Below, in pieces: positions 53,117-61,813 of a DNA stretch of 64,000 nt. Origin of the DNA: an uncultured Eubacterium sp. (GTDB lineage: Bacteria; Bacillota; Clostridia; Lachnospirales; Lachnospiraceae); contig CAKRGF010000003.1 in the NCBI GenBank assembly GCA_934322085.1, forward strand, positions 1 to 64,000, read 5' to 3'. Below the pieces are notes generated by a model. It was not told the origin of the DNA, made no database searches, and saw only the letters and a program-made list of their open reading frames with translations. Position 1 is the stretch's first letter. Every line of letters starts with the position of its first letter. Both the position numbers and the translations under genes were made by a program.

Positions 53117-54103
53117 ATGGACGCTGTAAATTACATAAGTGATGTGTTACAAAAAACAAAAGAAAAAGAACTTAAGGTGGCTTTTTTAGGAGGTTCTTTA
53201 TCAAAGGGAGAGCGGGTAAAAAAGGAACTTTGTTTTGTGTCGCTCTTTGAACAAAAAATAGAAGAGAGACTTAGTGATGGGCGAAAAGTTTCGGTCCTTC
53301 GCTATGGACAGTCTGGGACAATGTCTTCGAATGGGTTATATAAGGTTAAGAAATTAATTGAGGAAAAACCAGACCTTGTTTTTTTAGATTATGCGATGAA
53401 TGATACCGGAGACCGTTATTTATGGGAGTCTACGGAAGGTATTTGCAGCCAGTTAATTCAGGCAGGTGCGCATGTAGTCATTCTTTTGTTTTGCAATGAT
53501 CAGGGGCATTGTACAAGGGGAGCAATGGAAAGCGTGGCTGCGCATTATCATTTACCAGTTGTTGATATTGGGAAAACTATTACGGACAAGATTCAAAAAG
53601 GGAAATTGACCTGGGAAGAATATGGTTTGGATTATGTGCATCCGACACCATTTGGACATGAGATAATTACTTCTGAACTGCTAAATTTATTTCAGGAGAA
53701 AGAAGAAGAAAAAGAGAATATGATGGCAGATTATTATCCGGAAGAACCTGCATTTTTAGGAGCATTCCGTGATTCTTATATTATGGATTTGTCTGAAAAA
53801 ATGCTTGACACAAAACCAGGTGATGTAATATTAGATACTGAAATTTCTATGAAAATGATGCTTATGGAGTTTTGGCAGGACAGCATCAAAAATGAGGCAG
53901 GTTTGGTATTTATGCTGGATGGTCAGAAAGTGTGTGGAGCGGATGCCTATGCGAGTATGGCTTGGGGAAATCCCGTATGTTATTATGTAGGGGGAGATGG
54001 CAGTGAAGAAACGTATCATCTTGTGATTTATGCAGGAAAAGGAAAGCCGCCGGCAAATTGGGATTACTCACAATTTCACCTGCGGCTGATGATTGGATGT
54101 TAA
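53117..54103 (+). CDS. SGNH/GDSL-family hydrolase, probable carbohydrate esterase
   Basis: A 328-residue protein whose first 200 residues form an SGNH hydrolase: the nucleophile block VAFLGGSLSKGERV, RYGQSGTMSSNGLYKVK, the oxyanion Asn in LDYAMNDTGDRY, and the catalytic Asp-His in DYVHPTPFGHEI. The C-terminal 120 residues form an unassigned beta-rich domain, perhaps carbohydrate-binding. No signal peptide is seen. GAGAGGA at 53101-53107 fits ATG 53117; in-frame starts at 53078 and 53111 are worse. It is last in the glycan cluster and ends 2 bases from the convergent LysR gene. Confidence 0.85.
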   Translation: MDAVNYISDVLQKTKEKELKVAFLGGSLSKGERVKKELCFVSLFEQKIEERLSDGRKVSVLRYGQSGTMSSNGLYKVKKLIEEKPDLVFLDYAMNDTGDRYLWESTEGICSQLIQAGAHVVILLFCNDQGHCTRGAMESVAAHYHLPVVDIGKTITDKIQKGKLTWEEYGLDYVHPTPFGHEIITSELLNLFQEKEEEKENMMADYYPEEPAFLGAFRDSYIMDLSEKMLDTKPGDVILDTEISMKMMLMEFWQDSIKNEAGLVFMLDGQKVCGADAYASMAWGNPVCYYVGGDGSEETYHLVIYAGKGKPPANWDYSQFHLRLMIGC

Positions 54104-54105
54104 TA

Positions 54106-55086
54106 TTAGAATTTCCAGGTTCCCTGGCCAATCAATTGTTTCAGTAAGTCGATGTAGATTGGGGCTGTCTGTGTTAAAAAGTGTTTTTTACTATAGGCAA
54201 CCACAATCTTTTTTTCCGTAATGCCAAAGCAGCCCTTTGGCTCTTTGATTTTGTAGTAAATTGGATGATTCTCAAAGTTCCCAAAGCGAATCAGCGTATC
54301 CGGGATAATACCCATTCCTAAATTAGAATTTACCCAGTGAAACATCGTTTCGATGTTGTAGCATCGCAGGTTAATTTGTGGAATCTGTTTCATATGCTGG
54401 AATAAATCTACAGTAATATCAGGATCATTATTTTTTGTGTCAAGAACAATGAAAGATTCATTCAAACAGTCACTTAATGAAATTTCTTTATTGTTATATA
54501 AAGCAGATGAATCCGAAACAATATCGGATGTTTTAAGCTGTTGTTCTTTATGTGTTTTGTTAAATGGATTTTCTTTGCTTACTGCCAAATAGTAATGTTC
54601 GGTTGCAAGGTCTTCCGTATAAAATAATTCGTTGTCAAAGTCTGTTGCCTCAATGCAGATATCAATTTCTCCGGACAAGAGAAGATTCTGAAGTTCTTTC
54701 ACGTTTTCTGTGATGACATCTAATTTTACATCTGGGAATTTCTTCGCAAAAGCGGCAAAACTTTTCGGAAGCATACAAGAGCCACGAAAAGGTGTAGTTC
54801 CAATCGTCAAAGAACCGGTTTTTAAGTTATTAATATCGGAAATGCGGTTTTCTAATTCGCGTTCTGTCGATAAGATTTTTTTCGCGGCGTCATAGTAGGC
54901 TTGTCCGATGGGAGTTAGCTGAATCGGAGAAGAAGAGCGGTCGAACAACGGCGCACCAAGCTGGGTTTCCATATTTTTTATAAGCTGACTAATGGAAGGC
55001 TGTGTGACAAAAAGTTTTTTTGCTGCTTTTGAAAAACTGCCTTCTTCAGCTAAAGTAATAATACATTGAATCTGTTGTGTTGTCAT
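54106..55086 (-). CDS. LysR-type transcriptional regulator
   Basis: A 326-residue LTTR. The N-terminal winged helix reads TLAEEGSFSKAAKKLFVTQP then SISQLIKNMETQLGAPLFDR, followed by LTPIGQAYYDAAKKIL, and a two-lobed effector domain beginning GSLTIGTTPFRGSCMLP. It is divergent from the DUF4867 gene, the usual LTTR arrangement, and a palindrome in the gap overlaps its own promoter, so it probably controls itself and that gene. The effector is unknown. CDS start on the minus strand is ATG at 55086 with AAGGAG upstream. Confidence 0.94.
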   Translation of the reverse strand: MTTQQIQCIITLAEEGSFSKAAKKLFVTQPSISQLIKNMETQLGAPLFDRSSSPIQLTPIGQAYYDAAKKILSTERELENRISDINNLKTGSLTIGTTPFRGSCMLPKSFAAFAKKFPDVKLDVITENVKELQNLLLSGEIDICIEATDFDNELFYTEDLATEHYYLAVSKENPFNKTHKEQQLKTSDIVSDSSALYNNKEISLSDCLNESFIVLDTKNNDPDITVDLFQHMKQIPQINLRCYNIETMFHWVNSNLGMGIIPDTLIRFGNFENHPIYYKIKEPKGCFGITEKKIVVAYSKKHFLTQTAPIYIDLLKQLIGQGTWKF

Positions 55087-55111
55087 ATCCTATAATATCT
55101 CCTTGCATATA

Positions 55112-55126
55112 TTATAATAATTATAA
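55112..55126. promoter_or_regulatory. Palindromic LysR box overlapping the lysR promoter
   Basis: TTATAATAATTATAA has arms of 7 bases around a central A and contains the T-N11-A pattern of LTTR sites. On the minus strand TTGTCA (55148-55143) and TATAAT (55125-55120), 17 bases apart, form a promoter for the LysR gene that the palindrome overlaps. Confidence 0.55.
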
Positions 55127-55171
55127 CAAAAAGATAATATTGTGACAAGAAAAATCTTGCAGGTCATTTTA

Positions 55172-55200
55172 TTGACATCCTTCCGATAAGTCGTTATAAT
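55172..55200 (+). promoter_or_regulatory. Consensus sigma-A promoter of the DUF4867 gene
   Basis: TTGACA at 55172-55177 and TATAAT at 55195-55200, 17 bases apart, match all 12 consensus positions. Confidence 0.9.
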
Positions 55201-55234
55201 TGAGAAAAACAATCGATTTAGGAGGTATTTTTTA

Positions 55235-55864
55235 ATGAGTATTCAGATTCAAAAAGTAACAGACAAAAGTTTTCGTAAATACGGACGTATTTTGACCGGA
55301 GAGTATGACGTGACAGAGTTGATGGATGCAATGGAAAAAACAGAGTGTCCGGATGATGCCGTTATTTATATTCCTTCGGATAAAGAAATTGAGAAACTGC
55401 CAGTTATGAAAGCATTTACTGATAGCTTGTATGGCGGACTTCCAATTCAGATTGGTTACTGCAACGGAAATAATCATTTGTTGAATGCGGTAGAGTATCA
55501 CCGCTCATCTGAGGTAAATGTTGCCTGCACCGATTTGATTCTTTTGATTGGAAGCGAGCAGGATATTGAAGATGATTATACATATGATACATCGAAAATT
55601 GAAGCGTTCCTTCTTCCAAAGGGAACAGTAGTAGAAGTTTATGCGACAACACTTCATTACGCACCTTGCAGTGTAGATGGAAATAACTTCCGCTGTGTTG
55701 TTGTTCTTCCAAAAGACACAAACTTGGATTTGGAAGTAAAACCGGAAGGAGCAAAAGAAGACCCATTGCTTGTAGCAAGAAACAAATGGCTGATTGCTCA
55801 TGAAGATGCTAAGATTGAAGGCGCATTCAACGGCTTGAAAGGCGAGAATATCAGTGTCGAGTAA
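55235..55864 (+). CDS. DUF4867 family protein
   Basis: A 209-residue soluble protein of the DUF4867 family, which is common in Lachnospiraceae. Visible features include YGRILTGEYDVTELMDAMEK, the central QIGYCNGNNHLLNAVEYHRS, LLIGSEQDIEDDYTYD and a cupin-like stretch FLLPKGTVVEVYATTLHYAP with a conserved His. A sugar or organic-acid related cupin role is likely but unproven. AGGAGG at 55220-55225 precedes the ATG. It is probably the target of the divergent LysR regulator. Confidence 0.75.
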   Translation: MSIQIQKVTDKSFRKYGRILTGEYDVTELMDAMEKTECPDDAVIYIPSDKEIEKLPVMKAFTDSLYGGLPIQIGYCNGNNHLLNAVEYHRSSEVNVACTDLILLIGSEQDIEDDYTYDTSKIEAFLLPKGTVVEVYATTLHYAPCSVDGNNFRCVVVLPKDTNLDLEVKPEGAKEDPLLVARNKWLIAHEDAKIEGAFNGLKGENISVE

Positions 55865-55890
55865 ATAAAAGATTAGCAGATAATAAATAA

Positions 55891-55934
55891 CAAACCGGTG
55901 AGGAACATGATGAAGGAGTTTCTCACCGGTTTTG
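55891..55934. terminator. Bidirectional terminator between the DUF4867 gene and glmS
   Basis: CAAACCGGTGAG (from 55891) pairs with CTCACCGGTTTTG (to 55934); both sides have flanking A/T runs, so it can end transcription from the DUF4867 gene and from glmS. Confidence 0.8.
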
Positions 55935-55956
55935 TTGTATTTCTATTTGTTCAGTA

Positions 55957-57780
55957 TTATTCAACAGTAACACTCTTTGCTAAGTTACGTGGCTGGTCAA
56001 CATTAAGCCCTTTCTCAACGGATACATAGTAAGCGAGGTACTGCAAAATTACAGTAGCCACAAATGGTGCAAACAGTGGGTCTGTCTCAGGTAAAACAAT
56101 ATGATAATCACATAAAGCGGCATCGACACTGGCATCTGCACCGGTAATCAGGATAACCTTCGCACCACGAGAGCGGACTTCCTGTACATTAGAAATGATT
56201 TTCGCATAAACATCTGGCTGTGTTGCCAAAGCAATAACTGGAACATTATCGGTAATCAATGAAATTGTTCCGTGTTTCAGTTCACCGGCAGCGTAAGCTT
56301 CCGAATGAATATAACTGATTTCTTTTAATTTTAACGAACCTTCACAGGACAACGCGTAATCCAATCCACGGCCAAGGAAAAAGATGTCCGTAGCGGAGGT
56401 CAGACGTTTGGCAATGCGCTCAGTTTGCTGGTCATAAGCAAGAGCATCGTCTACTTTATCAATGGTATCCATCATAGCTGCCATAAAATCAGCAGCCTCT
56501 TTTTCTGAAATTTTTCCGTTTATTAATGCAAAGCGGAAAGCAATCAGATACATAACAGCTACCTGAACGCTGTACGCTTTTGTACTGGCAACTGCGATTT
56601 CCGGGCCAGCATGAGTATAAAGTACATAATCACTTTCACGGGCAATGGATGACCCCTTTACATTTACAACAGAAAGTGTTTTGGCACCGCGTTCTTTTGC
56701 CAGACGGAGAGCGGCAAGTGTGTCGGCAGTTTCTCCAGACTGTGAAACGGTGATTAATAAGGTATGCTCATCAATAATCGGATTCTGATAGCGGAATTCC
56801 GAAGCAATATCAACGGTTACCGGAACACGGCAGAGACGTTCAATCATGTTTTTACCCATGAGTCCGGAATGCATTGCGGTTCCACAGGCTGTGATAACAA
56901 TTCGGCTGACGTCCGTAAAAAGTTCATCGCCAACGTCATCTGCAGAAAAATCAGGAAGTCCATTTACCATACGTGGACGAATGGTATTGCGGAGAGCTTC
57001 CGGCTGTTCGTGAATTTCTTTCATCATGAAGTAATCATAGCCGCCCTTTTTTGCGGATGCCATATCCCAGCTGATATGATGGATATGAGGACCATATACT
57101 TCGCCATATTCATCCTTTACAATAATTTCATCCTTGGTTAATTTGGCAATATGACCTTCCTTTAATACGAAATAATGTTTTGTGTGGCTGACTAGGGCAA
57201 CCATATCAGAAGCGATGATAGAACCGCGGTCAGTATGAGCGGCAACTAAAGGACTGCCGTTTCTTACCGCATAGATGGTTTCTGGGATATCGGAAAAAAT
57301 AATACAAAAACCATAGGCACCAACCAGTTTTGAAATGGCTTTACGAATAGCAGCTTCCGGGTCACCGGTATAACAGTCATCAATTACCATTGCGGCGATT
57401 TCTGTATCGGTCTGGGAGATTGGTTCTTTTCCCTTTGCAGCAAGTTCTTCCTGTAATTCCTTGTAATTTTCGATGATTCCGTTATGAATCAAAGTAACTT
57501 TTCCGGCAGTGTGAGGATGGGAGTTTGTATCCGATACGCCACCATGTGTTGCCCATCGGGTGTGGCCGATACCGCAGGTGGTTACATCATTCGCAGCCTC
57601 TTTGGCAACTTTATCTTTCAAACAAGATACTTTTCCCACCGTTTTAATTGTTTTTATTCCGTTTGGCTGGCAGTAAGCAATACCTGCACTGTCATAGCCA
57701 CGATATTCTAATGCCTGCAAGCCTTTTAATAACTCTTTTTTTGCATCGTCAAGACCTACATATCCAATAATTCCGCACAT
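55957..57780 (-). CDS. glmS: Glutamine-fructose-6-phosphate aminotransferase
   Basis: GlmS makes glucosamine-6-phosphate, the first step to UDP-GlcNAc and hence substrate for MurA. The 607-residue protein starts MCGIIGYVGL; Cys2 is the glutaminase nucleophile. It has GHTRWATHGGVSDTNSHPH, two SIS domains (TACGTAMHSGLMGKNMIER, SQSGETADTLAALRLAKE, GRGLDYALSCEGSLKLKEI) and the C-terminal LAKSVTVE. The in-frame ATG at 57864 would add 28 residues before Cys2 and block catalysis, so 57780 is the start, with AAAGGAG upstream. No glmS ribozyme core is seen in the leader. Confidence 0.97.
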   Translation of the reverse strand: MCGIIGYVGLDDAKKELLKGLQALEYRGYDSAGIAYCQPNGIKTIKTVGKVSCLKDKVAKEAANDVTTCGIGHTRWATHGGVSDTNSHPHTAGKVTLIHNGIIENYKELQEELAAKGKEPISQTDTEIAAMVIDDCYTGDPEAAIRKAISKLVGAYGFCIIFSDIPETIYAVRNGSPLVAAHTDRGSIIASDMVALVSHTKHYFVLKEGHIAKLTKDEIIVKDEYGEVYGPHIHHISWDMASAKKGGYDYFMMKEIHEQPEALRNTIRPRMVNGLPDFSADDVGDELFTDVSRIVITACGTAMHSGLMGKNMIERLCRVPVTVDIASEFRYQNPIIDEHTLLITVSQSGETADTLAALRLAKERGAKTLSVVNVKGSSIARESDYVLYTHAGPEIAVASTKAYSVQVAVMYLIAFRFALINGKISEKEAADFMAAMMDTIDKVDDALAYDQQTERIAKRLTSATDIFFLGRGLDYALSCEGSLKLKEISYIHSEAYAAGELKHGTISLITDNVPVIALATQPDVYAKIISNVQEVRSRGAKVILITGADASVDAALCDYHIVLPETDPLFAPFVATVILQYLAYYVSVEKGLNVDQPRNLAKSVTVE

Positions 57781-57854
57781 AGTAAATATCTCCTTTAACG
57801 CATATTTTAACAAAGACAAATTGTGTCTTAACAGCCATTTTCTTATTCTATGAA

Positions 57855-57883
57855 ATGGTATCATTTCTTGTGAATAATGTCAA
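57855..57883 (-). promoter_or_regulatory. Sigma-A promoter of glmS
   Basis: On the minus strand TTGACA (57883-57878) and TACCAT (57860-57855) are 17 bases apart, about 75 bases before glmS. Confidence 0.7.
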
Positions 57884-57901
57884 GAAATGCGATAAGATTA
57901 G

Positions 57902-57930
57902 TTGCGAATAACGGCAAGATACGTTATACT
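57902..57930 (+). promoter_or_regulatory. Sigma-A promoter of aroB
   Basis: TTGCGA at 57902-57907 and TATACT at 57925-57930 have a 17-base spacer, 32 bases before aroB. Confidence 0.7.
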
Positions 57931-57962
57931 TAAAAGGAATATGACAAAGGAGAAAATTTTAT

Positions 57963-59084
57963 ATGAGTAGTTTTCATGTTGCACTGAAAAAAGTGGTAGA
58001 TGACTCTTATGATGTTCAGATTGGCAGTGGACTGATGGATGATATGATTCAGGACATAAAGGGAGGTCTTGTTGGAAATAAAAAGAAGTTTGCCGTAATT
58101 ACGGATTCAAATGTGGATGAAGGTTATGGCAGACCGGTTTTAGAGAAACTTCTTGCAGCCGGATATCAGGGAGATTTATTTGTATTTGCGGCGGGAGAAA
58201 AAAGTAAAGTAAGAAAGACAAAAGAGGAGATTGAGGATGCTATGTTGGCGAAGGGGTACCGCCGTGACTGCTGTGTCATTGCAGTTGGTGGTGGTGTGGT
58301 GACGGATTTGGCCGGTTTCTTAGCAGGAACGTTTGGCAGAGGTGTGCCGGTGATTCATTATGCTACGACTCTTCTTGCTGCGGCAGATGCTTCAATTGGT
58401 GGAAAGACAGCGGTGGATACCGATTTGGCTACGAATCTGATTGGTTTGATTTATCAGCCGAAGAAAGTTTATGTGGATATTGATGCGTGGAAGACACTTC
58501 CGAAACGTCATTTAATCAATGGACTTGCGGAGACGATTAAGCATGCTTGTCTTGCGGATTATGAATTGTTTACCTATTTAGAAGAACACTGGCAGGATAT
58601 CCTTTCCTGCGACAAAGAAGCCTGTACATACATTTCCGAGCATAACTGTAAGGTCAAGTATGAGGTCGTGATGAAAGATGAAAAGGAAAATAATCTTCGT
58701 GAGATTCTTAATCTCGGACATACGGTAGGCCGTGCCATTGAGACTGTGAGTGATTACCGGCTTTTGCATGGTGAGGCATTGTCGATTGGTATGACGGCAC
58801 AGGTTTTGCTTGGATATCGATCCGGCTATCTGTCACAAAAAGAGTGTGAACGAGTGATTGCGCTTCAGCAGGCAGTGGGACTTCCGGTTCGGATTCCGGA
58901 GTATATTGACCGTGAAGAATTAGTGAAAAAATTGTACACGGACAAAAAAGTAAGAGATGGCAGACTTCGATTTGTCTTTCAAAAAGGAATCGGCGATGTC
59001 ATGACATTTGGCGAAGAAACGTACGCAAGATGCGTACCGGAGGAAGAAATTCGTGCAGTGTTAATGGATAATACTGTACTTTAA
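57963..59084 (+). CDS. aroB: 3-dehydroquinate synthase
   Basis: AroB converts DAHP to 3-dehydroquinate, step two of the shikimate pathway, using NAD and Zn/Co. The 373-residue protein has FAAGEKSKVRKTKEEIEDAM, the NAD-binding AVGGGVVTDLAGFLAGTFGR, LLAAADASIGGKTAVD, and metal ligands in GLAETIKHACL, ILNLGHTVGRAIE and LLHGEALSIGM. AAAGGAG at 57946-57952 region supports the ATG. aroK is 3.7 kb downstream; other aro genes are not in the window. Confidence 0.97.
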   Translation: MSSFHVALKKVVDDSYDVQIGSGLMDDMIQDIKGGLVGNKKKFAVITDSNVDEGYGRPVLEKLLAAGYQGDLFVFAAGEKSKVRKTKEEIEDAMLAKGYRRDCCVIAVGGGVVTDLAGFLAGTFGRGVPVIHYATTLLAAADASIGGKTAVDTDLATNLIGLIYQPKKVYVDIDAWKTLPKRHLINGLAETIKHACLADYELFTYLEEHWQDILSCDKEACTYISEHNCKVKYEVVMKDEKENNLREILNLGHTVGRAIETVSDYRLLHGEALSIGMTAQVLLGYRSGYLSQKECERVIALQQAVGLPVRIPEYIDREELVKKLYTDKKVRDGRLRFVFQKGIGDVMTFGEETYARCVPEEEIRAVLMDNTVL

Positions 59085-59130
59085 AATAGATTTATAATAA
59101 CCCCGGGAAAACCGGAGAAAGAGGGATAAC

Positions 59131-59688
59131 ATGTTAGTAGGAATTATTATTGGTGCTGTTGTATTACTTTTAATTATTTTTGTAATCAGCAGCTACAACA
59201 AACTTGTGAAACAGAAAGTAAATGTCGAAGAGGCATTTGCTACGATGGATGTTTATTTAAAAAAGCGTTTTGATTTGATACCAAATCTGGTAGAAACTGT
59301 AAAAGGTTATGCAAAACATGAAAGTGAAACTCTGATTGCTGTCATTGAAAAGAGAGGGAGCAATTACGACAGCATGACTGAAGAACAGAAAATTGAGAGT
59401 GGAGCTGCTATTTCCAGCGTAATACCTAACATTATGGCGTTGGCAGAAGCTTATCCGGATTTGAAAGCAAACCAGAACTTTATGAATTTGAGCAATCAGC
59501 TGGAGGCAGTGGAAGAGGATATTGCCAATTCCAGAAAATATTATAACGGTACGGTAAAACGTTATAATATGTCGGTACAGACGATTCCGACCAATATTAT
59601 TGCCGGTATGTTCCACTTTGAGAAGAAACCGATGTTTGAGGTTGAGAGCCAGGCAGAGCGCCAGAATGTGAAGGTGAAATTCGATTGA
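59131..59688 (+). CDS. LemA family protein
   Basis: A 185-residue LemA protein: one N-terminal membrane helix (about 2-20) with the outside helical domain beginning SSYNKLVKQKVNVEEAFATM and containing LKKRFDLIPNLVETVKGYAK, the family signature, then SRKYYNGTVKRYNM and the C-terminal FEVESQAERQNVKVKF. The function of LemA is unknown; it commonly pairs with DUF2207 or TPM-domain membrane proteins, as it does here. Its stop overlaps the next start. Confidence 0.96.
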   Translation: MLVGIIIGAVVLLLIIFVISSYNKLVKQKVNVEEAFATMDVYLKKRFDLIPNLVETVKGYAKHESETLIAVIEKRGSNYDSMTEEQKIESGAAISSVIPNIMALAEAYPDLKANQNFMNLSNQLEAVEEDIANSRKYYNGTVKRYNMSVQTIPTNIIAGMFHFEKKPMFEVESQAERQNVKVKFD

Positions 59689-61529
59689 AAATAAAAAGTT
59701 TTCTGCTTGCAGGTGTTTTTATTGTTCTTTCACTTTTCTTTGCTGCTCCAATGAATGCGAAGGCGGCAAATTTTACCATTGATAAATATGAGGTAAATAT
59801 GAAGGTGACTAAGGATAACACTTATCAAATAAAAGAGCATATAGAAGTAAATTTTAAGTCAAAAAGTCATGGTATATACCGTGATATTCCGCTTGTTAAT
59901 GATGTAAAGCGTGAAGATGGCAGTTCGAACCGCATTGTGGCAAGAGTGGAGAACCTTGACTGCGGAGACGAGGAATATGAATCTTCTAGAGAAGGCAATA
60001 ATCTGCATGTTCGCCTTGGTGATGAAGACGTAGAAATTACCGGCAAATATGAATATAACATTTCCTATAATTATGTGATGGGTAATGATTTGCTGCCAAA
60101 TGAGGACGAGTTTTATTTTAATGTAATTGGTACGGGATGGGAGACTACCATTTCCAATGTATCATTTTCCATTGAGATGCCGGAAACTTTTGATGAAAAT
60201 AACCTTGGAATGTCTTATGGTGCCTACGGTGAATCAAAACTGGATGGACTGTATTATTCTATTGATGGCAATACCATTTATGGTGAACTGGATACGGATG
60301 TTGTCCTTGGAGCGGGAGAGGGCGTAAATGTCCGCCTTTCATTGCCGGAAGGTTATTTTATAAAGGTAAAACATACCCCGTGGATGGCATATGTTGGAAT
60401 TGTTTTTGCAGCATTAGCTGTGATTGTGGCATTTTTGCTTTGGTTTATTTTCGGCCGTGATGACCCAGTTATTGAAACGGTTGAGTTTTATCCGCCGGAT
60501 GGCTTAAACAGTGTGGAACTTGCATTTGCCTATCGGGGATATGCGTCTTCAAAAGATGTCGTTTCTATGATTGTTGATTTGGCACAGAAAGGTTATATTG
60601 AAATCCATCAGGGACCAAACAAGAAAGATTTTACGCTGATTAAGAGATTAGAGTATAATGGCACGAATAAGGCAGAGAAACTCTTTATGGACGGTCTGTT
60701 TAGTTCTTTTGATCGTGTTGATAAAATTGATTTGGAAGATTCCTTCTATAAAACGATTAATTCGATTAAATCGGAAGTGAATTCCAGAGAAAACAAAGAG
60801 AAACTTTTTTATGCGAATTCCATTAATAAGGGCTGGATTTTGTGGATGCTGTCGATATTAGCTTGTCTTTTTGCTGGTTTTTATCCGGTCAAAAATTATG
60901 AGTATTCCACGATATTTGGACTTTTAGTTCCGCTTGGCATTGGTGTTGCCGTGATGTTAAGTTCCTTTTTTCTATTTAGAAAAGGGAAAATACTGCCTAA
61001 AATCGGTATCTTTTTGGGATTGTTGGCAGGTGCGGCAGTCGCATATTATTTCTTTATGAACTCGGCAATGCAGTGTGTTGACCCGTTGTATCGGATTTCC
61101 TACTTTATTGCCATAGGAGCTTCTTTTGTGGCAATGTTCTTCCATGATTTCTTGTCCAAACGAACACCGTATGGTACGGAAATCCTTGGACGAATTTTAG
61201 GTTTCCGCAATTTCCTGATTACAGCGGAAAAGGATAAATTAGAGGCTCTTGTGGAAGAAAATCCGGAATATTTCTATGATATACTTCCGTATACCTATGT
61301 CCTTGACGTGTCGAGTAAGTGGATGAAGAAATTCGAGTCTCTTACGATGTCGGCACCGAATTGGTATTCGAGCGAGGATGACCGCGCATTTGATTATATT
61401 ATGTTTAGTCACTTTATGTCTTCGACCATGTCTACGGCGATGACAAGTATGACTTCGACCCCAAGTTCCAGCAGCGGCGGCGGATTTTCCGGCGGTGGTT
61501 CCGGCGGCGGTGGCGGCGGAAGCTGGTAA
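59685..61529 (+). CDS. DUF2207 membrane protein with glycine-rich tail
   Basis: A 614-residue membrane protein: signal peptide (about 1-27, ending MNAKA), an extracytoplasmic DUF2207 domain (VEVNFKSKSHGIYRDIPLVN style motif split over residues 42-70), a membrane helix near 232-254, a cytoplasmic domain (GLNSVELAFAYRGYASSKDV), further helices near 385-405, 410-430, 438-455 and 465-485, and a conserved DVSSKWMKKFE segment. The tail has two runs of glycine ending GGGSW. The TTG start at 59685 overlaps the lemA stop (TTGA) and is preceded by AAGGTGA. Function is unknown; the LemA-DUF2207 pair suggests one membrane complex. Confidence 0.9.
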   Translation: MKIKSFLLAGVFIVLSLFFAAPMNAKAANFTIDKYEVNMKVTKDNTYQIKEHIEVNFKSKSHGIYRDIPLVNDVKREDGSSNRIVARVENLDCGDEEYESSREGNNLHVRLGDEDVEITGKYEYNISYNYVMGNDLLPNEDEFYFNVIGTGWETTISNVSFSIEMPETFDENNLGMSYGAYGESKLDGLYYSIDGNTIYGELDTDVVLGAGEGVNVRLSLPEGYFIKVKHTPWMAYVGIVFAALAVIVAFLLWFIFGRDDPVIETVEFYPPDGLNSVELAFAYRGYASSKDVVSMIVDLAQKGYIEIHQGPNKKDFTLIKRLEYNGTNKAEKLFMDGLFSSFDRVDKIDLEDSFYKTINSIKSEVNSRENKEKLFYANSINKGWILWMLSILACLFAGFYPVKNYEYSTIFGLLVPLGIGVAVMLSSFFLFRKGKILPKIGIFLGLLAGAAVAYYFFMNSAMQCVDPLYRISYFIAIGASFVAMFFHDFLSKRTPYGTEILGRILGFRNFLITAEKDKLEALVEENPEYFYDILPYTYVLDVSSKWMKKFESLTMSAPNWYSSEDDRAFDYIMFSHFMSSTMSTAMTSMTSTPSSSSGGGFSGGGSGGGGGGSW

Positions 61530-61543
61530 AAAATAAAAAAATG

Positions 61544-61572
61544 TTGCGTTTCTCGTATAATTATGATATAGT
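61544..61572 (+). promoter_or_regulatory. Sigma-A promoter of the riboswitch-antiporter transcript
   Basis: TTGCGT at 61544-61549 and TATAGT at 61567-61572 are 17 bases apart and directly upstream of the yybP-ykoY leader. Confidence 0.65.
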
Positions 61573-61576
61573 TTGA

Positions 61577-61747
61577 TAAACTACGAATAAAGGGGAGTAG
61601 CTTGCGTTTTTAAAAACGTAATATGATATCGTCAATACACGAGCGGGTATCGAAAAGATGGCCCGGCTCCGGTACATATTCTACGAAGCGAGACTTTTAT
61701 TGTGGCACAGTGTTTTATTTGTGTTGCGGTAAAGTCTCGCTTTTTTT
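61577..61747 (+). promoter_or_regulatory. yybP-ykoY (manganese) riboswitch with terminator
   Basis: The leader has the conserved AAAGGGGAGTAGC at 61590-61602 region, the second conserved loop CGTCAATACACG, a GC-rich P4-like stem (GCCCGGCTCCGG) and CTACGA closing at 61681-61686. The expression platform is a strong terminator stem (61688-61699 with 61730-61740) followed by seven Ts. This class senses Mn2+ and turns on metal exporters. The downstream gene is a cation antiporter, as expected for an 'on' switch that relieves termination. Confidence 0.87.
61688..61747 (+). terminator. Expression-platform terminator of the yybP-ykoY riboswitch
   Basis: GCGAGACTTTTA pairs with TAAAGTCTCGC around a 30-base apical region that itself contains a weak stem, followed by TTTTTTT. 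Confidence 0.85.
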
Positions 61748-61813
61748 GTGGCATAAGTTAAACTTACTTGACTGAGACTTTATGGTGGCAGGAAAAAGAA
61801 TGGAGGAATGAAA

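Noticed and set aside
57781..57864. 28-residue N-terminal extension of GlmS
   Set aside because: It would bury the catalytic Cys that must be exposed at the N-terminus, and AAAGGAG fits the start at 57780.
57780..57962. glmS ribozyme in the glmS leader
   Set aside because: No sequence like the conserved ribozyme core or cleavage site was found on the minus strand.
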